A stretch of 64,000 nucleotides of DNA from Rugalucina vietnamica (taxonomy: Eukaryota > Mollusca > Bivalvia > Lucinida > Lucinidae): assembly GCA_964017185.1 (NCBI GenBank), contig OZ024884.1, positions 19,624,048 through 19,688,047 on the forward strand. The letters are read 5' to 3'. A model generated the notes under the pieces. The model was not told the DNA's origin, made no database searches, and saw nothing but the letters and a program-made list of their open reading frames with translations. The translations under genes and the position numbers were made by a program. Positions within the stretch are counted from its first letter, which is position 1. The number at the start of each line of letters is the position of its first letter. Below are positions 58,901 through 64,000 of the stretch, one piece after another.

Positions 58901-61900
58901 ATATTTACAGATAAATGTCCTAGTAAGCACCTATGGTCATATAGAGTTGCTTATCTCTGATTTTGATGTTTAGCATGGAGATAAAATGACATTGACATAA
59001 TGAAAACTCAAGCCCTACAATGATTCATCCCCAAAAACAGCTAAGGGCTAAATTCAAGGGCAGTCTAATGTACTATACCACTTATCTTCAGCAGCCATAG
59101 GAATCAATTATAGTTCAAGGTTTTAAGGACAGTCATTCCCATCGCTAAAATATTGATAGTAGTCATGTTTGCAAGGCATTTAGCCTATCTTACGAAAATG
59201 TTACAAGCATAATTTGCATGTCACCTGAAAGAAGAGAAGATGTTCTTTCTACTGATATATGTATGTGTTGAGAATATTTTGTAGCCTTTTGTTGGCTCAA
59301 TGAGACAATTTTAATTGTCTTTTTGCAGTTTATTTGCATCTTCTTTTCAAGTTTTTGAGTTTGAGGTACCTTTTTCTGTGACAGCCATCAGTTAATTGAG
59401 ATCTACAATAATGTATGAGGGATTTTTGAAATAATGTCTCAAAGCAGAAATACAGCACATTTTGTCATGCAGTTCATAATTAATTGGTCATCCCTAACAC
59501 CAGAGGACCAATGGTCCTGTAAACGCTCACCTGAGATCAGCTGCATATACCAATAAACATGTTTGAATATTATGGTATTTAACTCCAGTGCAGGGGCAGA
59601 TAAGCCCTTGGGCCATTTTCTTTTTTCAGAATCTTCAATATTCTGTCCATTTGCCAATTTCCTGTTGGCTTTTTCCTTCAAATGACATTTTAACAGTTTT
59701 CCCAATTCAGATGCACAGGCAACCCATGTTGACCTTGCCATAAACTTGGTCAAGGTCATCACAGGGTCATGATTTATATATACATTGGAGTACTTTAGCC
59801 ATCGATGCCTCACGCCAAGTTTCCTTGAAATCAGTCTATTGGTTTCAGAGAAGATGATTTTTGACGGGTTTTTACCATATATGGGCATGGCGGCCATCTT
59901 GGTCATGCGACCTAGATTATTTATATACACATTGATTCCCCCATTCTATAGATGCTTCACTTAAAATTTGGCTTTGTTTGGCCAAGCGGTTTCAGAGGAG
60001 AAGACGTTTGAATATTATGGAAATATACATGTATATTGCCCCGGGGTGGGGGCACATGAGCCCCTGGGGTCCAATTTTTTTCAGAATCATTAATATCCAG
60101 TCCTACTGCCCATTTCCTGCAAGAATTTCACTTTAAATGACATTTTAAAAGTTTTCCCCATTCAAATGCATTGGTGACCTATGTTGACCTTCCCGTAAAA
60201 TAGGTCAAGGTCATCACAGGGTCATGATTTATATACACATTGTAGTGCTTGAGCCATCAATGCTTCGTGCCAAGTTTCGTTGAAATCGGTCAACCGGTTC
60301 TGGAGAAGAAGATTTTTGAACGGTTTTTACCATATATGGGCATGGCGGCCATCTTGGTCATGTGACCTGGATTATTTATATACATATTTGTTACCCCTTC
60401 CTATTGATGCTTCACATAAAATTTCGCTTTGATTGGCCAAGCGGTTTCAGAGGAGAAGATGTTTGAATATTATAGAGATATACATGTATATTGCCCCGGG
60501 GTGGGGGCGGATGAGCCCCTGGTGCCCAATTTTTTTCAGAATCATTAATATTCAGTCCTACTGCTCATTTTCTGCAAGATTTTTCCTTTAAATGACAATT
60601 TAACAATTTTTCCCATTCAAATGCATTCGTGACCTATGTTGACCTTGCCGTAAAATAGGTCAAGGTCATCATAGGGTTATGATTTATATACACATTGTAG
60701 TGCTTGAGCCATTAATGCTTCATGCCAAGTTTGGTTGAAATCGGTCCAGTGGTTCCGGAGAAGAAGATTTTTGAAGGGTTTTTACCATATATGGGCATGG
60801 CGGCCATCTTGGTCATGTGACCTGGATTATTTATATACACATTGGTTCCCCCTTCCCATAGATGCTTCATGTAAAATTTGGCTTTGATTGGCCAAGCGGT
60901 TTCAGAGGAGAAGATCTTTGAAAATGGTGGACGACGGACGGACGACGGACGGACGGACGACGGAGCATGGGTATACTATAAGCTCACCTTGTGAGCCTGA
61001 CGACTCAGGTGAGCTAAAAATCCTTGATAGATCAAGAACCGTTCAAAATTAAGAAAATCTGTGATACATTTATCTTTGTCATACTTCAAACCACCCACCC
61101 ACCAAATATTATGTAGATCCGTCCATAAATAAAAGAGTTATACCACTTTGAAATCGAAGTTCTTTTGAAAATCTAATTGTCAGATAAACCTTAAAACTGT
61201 TTGATGATACAAAATGTCTATAATCCTCTTGAATAGGTAGATTCTAGAACATGGCATCTTCACACATCCAATCAGCGCTCTGGGAGACTTTGCTACACAC
61301 CTTTTGGGCTGGTCTGCTTTATCATAGTAGGCCAAAATTATGAAAATATTGTTTATTTTAACCAATAGCCTGATTTCCAGTCATGAATACATTTCACGGT
61401 CATTAGTTAATGACCTGCCCTAAGTAGTGGAACATTCTCCGGGAAATCTTCAAAAGGGAGGCATAATCTGCTATCACTTAATGATGGATGTGGAAAACCA
61501 ACTGTTACAGGAAATGAATGGATTGCCTTTTTACTGTCTTCAGTATGTCTGATGTTAGCCTTTGTCTTGGGAAAACCTATGTACATGCAAACCCGAAAGG
61601 TTGGATGCAAACCATGACTTTAGAGTTTCATAGTTTACATTACACTTTTTACATTGAAATTTGAAATTCATCAACTACATGTAGTAAGATTATACTAGAT
61701 ATACAGTAAAGGGAAAAAAAGAAAAGAAAAAAAGTTCTGATCAAGCTTATGCAACCAATTTGAGAAAAAGATAAGCTAAGATAATACATGGACTGATCTT
61801 CAGCATGCTCTGATCTTCAGGGTTTCGGACCAGGTCCGACACAAACCGGCCTATACAGCTACATGATATGGTTAGAAGCTTGAAGTTTCGGATCTAGGAA

Positions 61901-63922
61901 GAAGAGGAATTGTACTATCAGTGAAGCGAAAACAAAGACGCTGATCAGCTGTGCAGTTACTGCACAGATGATCTCTGCCTTTGTGGTCGTATATATATAT
62001 ATAGGCAAAAGTCCAGTTTTCTCATGACGCGGCTCAAATATAATATCATGAGCAATGAATGATGCTATGTAAAAAGAACAATGCCCCACTGTGAGAGTTA
62101 CAGGTGTCTAGGCCATTTAACAGATACACAAAATAACCAGTTTCTAGTAATAGGGATGTTTAAATGTTTAAAACAAAGTCCTGAACTTTGCAGCAGAAAC
62201 ACAGCTCATCTTTTCTTTATTATATTTTTTCTTTTTCTTTTTTTATGTCTTGTGCAAGAACTAACACAGGTTTTCTCAAGGCAAGACAGTTCTTGTCTGT
62301 CTTAGTTGATTAATAGCCTACTGGCCCTTCAGCCTCCTGGTACAGAAAAAATCTTTATAGTGTGTGAAATCAATTGGCCATTGGCAATCAGGGATAAATT
62401 GATAGAACAAACTTATCCACATTTTACAGTTTCTTGGGAAATTTTATCAAATTTTAGCATTTCTGACAAAGATATGATTTTAATTTTTGCACATGATGTA
62501 GAACATACTTAATGTATTTATAAACTATTAGTTTTGAAAAACGAGCAAAAAATAGTGTCAGTGACGTCTGACTGTCCTTAAGTGAAAGCACAACTTTTCA
62601 CTGACATTTAAATCTTCAACACCCCATCAAGTCTCAGTCTGGGGAAAAGAGCCATTGGTGAGATCGATTTTCTTTCCAATGAATTCCTACAATTTATATT
62701 CTTCTCAAAGCTTCTCCCCTCATTTTAACACTACATACCCACTACCACTGTTCCCTCAATTTTCTCCATGATGAATCTCGCAATGTTGTCCATCTTCAAA
62801 GATTCGGCCGCCAACATGCCCTCAAGGTAGGCTTTCCGTTTGGTGTATAAGTCCATTCTGACATCATAGAACTCTCTCAGGATGTCTTCAGCACTGTTGT
62901 ACCTCTTTATACAGCCATTGTGGTCAAATAACACCTGTTGAAAAGAGTAACTTATTTGTAGCAAAGTAAGTTTTATTTAAAATCATGCTTAACATATACA
63001 ACCATGCAAATAGCAGCTTAGCAATCCAGAAGCATCTCAACTAATGTCAAAAAGATGAAAATGACATTTCCTGTCCAATATTCTGTATCAACCTTGAAAT
63101 GTACATCAGCACCTCATTTATCTCTGATTGGTCAAAGTAAGATGGAATTGACAGATGTTGATTTCTCTTTTCAAAAATTTCATTGGTTGTTTGAAAGGAT
63201 TGAAACAGACCAAGGCGATTGTTTGACAGCTTTTGACTATTTTAAAGAAATGAACAACTTTTTTCTATATTTGAACTGCACCTGGATGACTGTTGTGGAC
63301 TGTCAATTTCTCGTCTTTGACAACTGATTTTGAGATGACTGAAACTTGTGAATTGCTAAGCTGGTATTTGCATGGTTGTAATATAATCAGCCGAAGTTTA
63401 AAGCAGACAATCATTTGAGAGGCTTGAGACATGCAGTTAACCAGTGCTTACTGCTCCTTTTTGCCAAATAATGAAAGATTTTCCTGGACTAGAAGGCAAA
63501 TCAATACATGCTACTGAGTTAGCCTGACAGGTTTAATATCAAAATAAAATAAACATAAGCCAACTACTTTTTGCATATGCAAAAGGCTTTCTTATCCCAA
63601 TATTTCAAGTCTTAAGATGACATCCTTTTTATTTGTGTAACTCTGTACACGTATGTCAGACTAGCAAAACCCCCAATAGGCTCATACTGTTTTGTTGTTT
63701 TTTTTTTTGTTTTTTTTTGTTGTTGTTGTTGTTGTTTTCTTCACATTTCCACTCATTTAGGCCAAAAATTCTGAGTCCCAACTTACCATGGTGTTTGTGG
63801 ACATAGAGGTCTGTAGTTTGAAGAACTTGTGGATACCCATCTCTTCTGCTCTGGCCAATTTCTCTGGTGCCATTTTCACTGTGAACTTCACTGTCGTGTC
63901 TGTATGGTACTCCTTGTAATCT
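46758..63922 (-). CDS. TOP2: DNA topoisomerase II, C-terminal half, 16 exons (5' part outside window)
   Basis: ATP-dependent type IIA topoisomerase that passes one DNA duplex through another in the nucleus. Joined on the minus strand: 63922-63787, 62934-62739, 58887-58790, 56966-56826, 56300-56217, 55849-55655, 55169-55004, 53672-53481, 52874-52679, 52015-51872, 51355-51218, 50326-50133, 49420-49235, 48779-48654, 47555-47365, 46916-46758. All borders are GT-AG and all phases agree, giving 846 residues plus TGA. Family marks: DYKEYHTDTTVKFTVKM, VLFDHNGCIKRY, LEGMLAAESLKMDN, RGYDSDPIKAWKEAQ, SGPDFNYILSMPIYNLTKEK, SPSDLWKDDLE, MPSPLGRRIVPRV, then a long Lys- and Asp/Ser-rich tail with two KNPWSDE motifs, ending DDSDSDDFD. 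The tail is some 300 residues longer than I expect from vertebrate enzymes, partly because exons were duplicated. The ATPase, TOPRIM and active-site tyrosine parts lie beyond the right edge. Confidence 0.95.
47365..47555 (-). CDS. TOP2: TOP2 exon O (second KNPWSDE block)
   Basis: Acceptor tttaattccag, donor gtaaaa. Encodes EKAPKEKKPPAKKKKNPWSD then EDSDDDRPKKGAKKRPAKK, ending KPNAAK in phase 0. Confidence 0.92.
47556..48653. other. TOP2 intron N-O
   Basis: No gene recognised. A minus-strand frame at 48105-48332 has no domain. A gaacaaacaaac/caatcaaac tract lies near 48318. Confidence 0.45.
48654..48779 (-). CDS. TOP2: TOP2 exon N
   Basis: Acceptor taaacaatag, donor gtgtgt (non-optimal). Encodes AKQPSISAALAKSKAKANPV then TIDSSDDDDSDVGVSSAAPR. 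The phases fit both neighbours. Confidence 0.8.
48827..48868 (-). CDS. TOP2: possible TOP2 micro-exon, partial duplicate of exon N
   Basis: Acceptor-like aaactgatag, then text parallel to exon N (IKKPSSSTAEANA) and a weak donor gtacca. It is 42 bp with two bases in and one out, exactly the phase of exon N, so it could be included without a frame change. Equally it may be a dying duplicate. Confidence 0.3.
49235..49420 (-). CDS. TOP2: TOP2 exon M
   Basis: Acceptor atttctttcttcag, donor gtattg. Encodes SEPPMFDDDDSDNNVASKDD then a Lys/Ala/Pro-rich end KPAAEKKPKAPPKKKAEKK. Confidence 0.9.
49793..49925. mobile_element. foldback element C, truncated copy
   Basis: gaggttataaaacttttttc, gactcagctg and agttggcattttaacattta followed by gaacaggataaat match 42982-43212 with the central palindrome halved. 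Confidence 0.7.
50133..50326 (-). CDS. TOP2: TOP2 exon L
   Basis: Acceptor tttctaacccag, donor gtaggc. Begins KPTAKKSAALIDSDSEDEDK like exons J and K but then diverges to ISEDDWLKITGQKSDTGATS. Ends in phase 1. Confidence 0.88.
50498..50731 (+). mobile_element. MITE-A, 234 bp, ATTT duplication
   Basis: ATTT at 50494-50497 and 50732-50735; perfect palindrome of a third wording, cagcttcgcagt/actgcgaagctg. Lies in the TOP2 intron between exons K and L. Confidence 0.94.
50977..51211 (+). mobile_element. MITE-A abutting the donor of TOP2 exon K
   Basis: Starts gagccgcatcatgagaaaac, ends ttttctcgcgttgcagccc; perfect palindrome cagctgtgcagt/actgcacagctg. Its last base (51211) lies inside the donor gtaagtg (51217-51211). 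No clear target duplication. Confidence 0.9.
51218..51355 (-). CDS. TOP2: TOP2 exon K (duplicated exon)
   Basis: Acceptor ctcattgcag, donor gtaagt; same symmetric phase as exon J. Encodes KPPAKKPVTIDSDDESVKIS then HSDSDSDFGVKKKKKAPAAK. Its acceptor side is a minisatellite and its donor side abuts a MITE-A copy. Confidence 0.9.
51358..51500. repeat. minisatellite of about 21 bp at the acceptor of exon K
   Basis: About six copies of tttcaatgagaaaatattctg, with one shortened unit (ataagct). On the transcript strand each unit reads ...ttttctcattgaaacag, so each contains an AG after a pyrimidine run, and the last unit supplies the acceptor ttttctcattgcag of exon K. Confidence 0.9.
51872..52015 (-). 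CDS. TOP2: TOP2 exon J (duplicated exon)
   Basis: Acceptor aattgttccag, donor gtaagt; start and end phases equal (1 base in, 2 bases out), so it can be added or skipped without frame change. Encodes KPAAKKPVTPETKSDEESFK then MSDSDNDSDFGAKKKKAPAA. A MITE-A copy begins 12 bp upstream of its first base. Confidence 0.92.
52027..52261 (-). mobile_element. MITE-A, AATT duplication, next to TOP2 exon J acceptor
   Basis: 235 bp; AATT at 52023-52026 and 52262-52265; perfect palindrome cagcttcgcagt/actgcgaagctg. Between it and the first exon base lie only 11 bp (aattgttccag on the transcript strand), so the element's end supplies the ttttctcac pyrimidines. Confidence 0.94.
52516..52586 (-). pseudogene. 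decayed duplicate of TOP2 exon I
   Basis: Minus-strand text parallels exon I: SKPEFKITGSDEDFSAEKGP followed by VMTQ, with the same donor gtaagatat. It is four bases shorter before the donor, so it would leave one base where exon J needs two. Including it breaks the frame, and I see no other acceptor that repairs it. Confidence 0.65.
52679..52874 (-). CDS. TOP2: TOP2 exon I (SFKMSGSDDDEDFGAKKKKAP)
   Basis: Acceptor ttggtcttcag, donor gtaaga. Starts ATKVKYDFDNEDEIKSDND and contains DDESFKMSGSDDDEDFGAKK. Ends ATA AA in phase 2, continued by G of exon J. First of a set of homologous exons. Confidence 0.9.
53243..53357 (-). mobile_element. diverged SINE copy
   Basis: atgtctggcaagagccatcg, atgctatggaga and ttctaccatcaggccactgc align with the SINE at 42630; B box damaged. 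Confidence 0.5.
53481..53672 (-). CDS. TOP2: TOP2 exon (first KNPWSDE block)
   Basis: Acceptor gatttcacag, donor gtaggt. Begins APKAEKKSSAEKKSPKKKGG, then KKKNPWSDESEGSD and an acidic stretch ending RERGPRRQA. Related to the exon at 47365-47555. Confidence 0.92.
53842..54045 (-). mobile_element. MITE-A, degenerate termini
   Basis: ccgacacaaaccggcctgtg, the hairpin zone ccctgatcagatatgcagtt and cttatgctgcggcac match MITE-A; the right end is mutated and no duplication is visible. Confidence 0.8.
54079..54793. mobile_element. CpG-word element with 18-bp inverted ends
   Basis: Ends tatctcactggcatgcga (54079-54096) and tcgcattccagtgagata (54776-54793) are inverted with one mismatch. The 680 bp between are built from short self-complementary CpG words such as gtcgcgcgac, gtcgtgcgac, cgaatgtcgcgcgac and ttcgcgac, giving many overlapping spurious frames on both strands. 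Lies in the TOP2 intron between 53672 and 55004. No protein domain. Confidence 0.75.
55004..55169 (-). CDS. TOP2: TOP2 exon (C-terminal domain)
   Basis: Acceptor gctttcttcag, donor gtaaga. Begins DKKDGKEGNILDFVKMEDED; contains MSLADRLKLKGSPVEALKGG and ends KPKAAK plus one base. Confidence 0.92.
55170..55654. other. TOP2 intron
   Basis: No feature recognised. Confidence 0.5.
55655..55849 (-). CDS. TOP2: TOP2 exon (MPSPLGRRIVPRV)
   Basis: 195 bp in phase 0, acceptor ttccctag, donor gtatgg. Contains KARPKKVVQDAMPSPLGRRI, the conserved start of the C-terminal domain, then VPRVDSAMKVKAEKEAIKKQ. Confidence 0.95.
56130..56196 (-). mobile_element. MITE-A core remnant
   Basis: actgatcagctatgctatca followed by cacagctgatctgtacctct is a damaged MITE-A palindrome lying just downstream of the exon at 56217 in the transcript; no termini. 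Confidence 0.5.
56217..56300 (-). CDS. TOP2: TOP2 exon (SPSDLWKDDLE)
   Basis: 84 bp in phase 0, acceptor gttttctag, donor gtaagt. Encodes AKELTDLRKKSPSDLWKDDL then ELFLTELD. Confidence 0.95.
56826..56966 (-). CDS. TOP2: TOP2 exon (FNYILSMPIYNLTKEK)
   Basis: Acceptor tgcttgtag, donor gtaaag; 47 codons in phase 0. An acidic linker DDDLNNSDNEEETDSGPDF leads into the conserved NYILSMPIYNLTKEKKEELC. A MITE-A copy starts 19 bp upstream of the acceptor junction. Confidence 0.95.
56985..57228 (-). mobile_element. MITE-A, AATT duplication, next to a TOP2 acceptor
   Basis: 244 bp; AATT at 56981-56984 and 57229-57232. It begins 19 bp from the first base of the exon at 56826-56966. Confidence 0.93.
57498..57548. 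repeat. inverted repeat aaaacccatgttcaaa
   Basis: Arms at 57498-57513 and 57533-57548, perfect over 16 bp, with a 19-bp loop. Same vocabulary (gttcaaac) as the larger foldback at 57706. Confidence 0.85.
57706..57845. repeat. 140-bp foldback
   Basis: gatcaaccatggttt at the left is mirrored by aaaccatggttgatc at the right, followed inward by cagtgttcaaac/gtttgaacactg, ggatcac/gtgatcc and ggtgtttgaacac/gtgttcaaacacc, meeting at cggcc-tgc-ggcc. It may form a mobile foldback with the repeat at 57498. Confidence 0.8.
57846..58789. other. TOP2 intron
   Basis: No feature recognised. Confidence 0.5.
58790..58887 (-). CDS. TOP2: TOP2 exon (RGYDSDPIKAWKEAQ)
   Basis: Acceptor ttgtatag, donor gtcagt. 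Encodes ENKAKKDLVQVLVRRGYDSD then PIKAWKEAQNKGK, near-identical in wording to the family. Confidence 0.97.
58888..59496. other. TOP2 intron
   Basis: No feature recognised. Confidence 0.5.
59497..61020 (-). mobile_element. Helitron2/HINE-like element, three tandem units
   Basis: Reverse-oriented copy of the 28515-30952 family: begins ccagaggaccaatggtcctg with the inverted subterminal gctcacctgag, ends ctcaggtgagctaaaaa. Units at about 454-bp spacing (atcttggtcatg at about 59894, 60349 and 60803). The host base at the CTGG end is again T on the element strand. Lies in a TOP2 intron. Confidence 0.72.
61021..61810. other. TOP2 intron
   Basis: No feature recognised. Confidence 0.5.
61811..62035 (-). 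mobile_element. MITE-A, left end truncated
   Basis: ggtttcggaccaggtccgac, aagcgaaaacaaagacgctg and ctcatgacgcggctc match MITE-A; followed by AAAT. An (AT)n expansion lies near 61990. Confidence 0.85.
62036..62738. other. TOP2 intron
   Basis: No feature recognised. Confidence 0.5.
62739..62934 (-). CDS. TOP2: TOP2 exon (VLFDHNGCIKRY)
   Basis: Acceptor ttttcaacag, donor gtatgt; 65 codons plus one base. Encodes VLFDHNGCIKRYNSAEDILR through RFIMEKIEGTVVV, part of the coiled-coil and C-gate region of type IIA enzymes. Confidence 0.96.
62935..63786. other. TOP2 intron
   Basis: A plus-strand frame at 63055-63327 has no recognisable domain. Simple repeats (poly-T, GTT) near 63690-63736. Confidence 0.5.
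63787..63922 (-). CDS. TOP2: TOP2 exon (core end, DYKEYHTDT)
   Basis: Acceptor cgtattcag, donor gtaagt. Starts with one base completing a codon, then DYKEYHTDTTVKFTVKM to MSTNTM; end phase 0. Sequence from 63923 to the right edge does not read as coding in this frame and is taken as intron. Confidence 0.93.
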
Positions 63923-64000
63923 CTGAATACGAAATGGAAACATGAGATGGGCCAAAATGGTGTGACGAAAATGGGAGAACCCTGAGAAAGACCACCTGGA

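Noticed and set aside
59439-59930. 163-codon minus-strand ORF
   Set aside because: It lies in the tandem-unit Helitron-like element; similar short frames occur in the homologous units on the other strand near 28698, 30086 and 30542 with frame shifts.
63055-63327. 90-codon ORF in a TOP2 intron
   Set aside because: Length is within chance for AT-rich sequence and it opposes a well-supported intron; no domain seen.

Overview
The window looks like AT-rich nuclear DNA from a bivalve mollusc. The case rests on split genes with GT-AG introns, a bilaterian Wnt10, a metazoan DNA topoisomerase II, a small cysteine-rich peptide that fits the macin pattern, and dense repeat families, including Helitron-like elements with internal tandem repeats and tRNA-derived SINEs. 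I cannot name the species from sequence alone.

Layout. 1-7.6 kb: a 33-bp tandem repeat at the left edge, simple repeats, a tRNA-Thr-like SINE and one copy of a 234-bp foldback MITE (called MITE-A here). 7.75-21.95 kb (+): Wnt10 in five exons (7752-7990, 15248-15516, 19292-19557, 20805-20945, 21633-21950) whose splice phases agree and give 410 residues. Its first intron holds, on the opposite strand, a two-exon gene for a secreted eight-cysteine peptide (9382-9842), a SINE and a CpG-rich element with terminal inverted repeats. 25.97-27.66 kb (+): an essentially intronless two-domain GT32 glycosyltransferase with one frame break. 28.5-41.4 kb: repeats, with four Helitron2/HINE-like units carrying tandem arrays, a 3.46-kb TA-flanked element with about 230-bp inverted arms, and nested MITEs. 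41.7-46.7 kb: MITE-A, SINE and palindromic elements. 46.76-63.92 kb (-): the 3' half of topoisomerase II, 16 phase-consistent coding exons giving 846 residues plus stop, with the gene running off the right edge.

The genes are unrelated: a secreted morphogen, a probable antimicrobial peptide, a Golgi-type glycosyltransferase and a nuclear enzyme. The mobile DNA links the regions. MITE-A has more than 20 copies here, 13 of them flanked by an exact 4-bp duplication that always fits A-W-W-T, and its central palindrome changes on both arms together. Four copies lie within about 22 bp of splice sites. The topoisomerase II tail grew by repeated exon duplication, and at least one duplicate is dead. 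Two Helitron-like families amplify perfect nuclear-receptor half-site arrangements in their tandem units: AGGTCA-n3-TGACCT palindromes in one, DR0 plus DR5 in the other.

Limits: exon borders come from reading GT-AG signals, phase and recalled family conservation. No alignment, RNA or database search was possible. UTRs, promoters and the true Wnt10 start are not settled.
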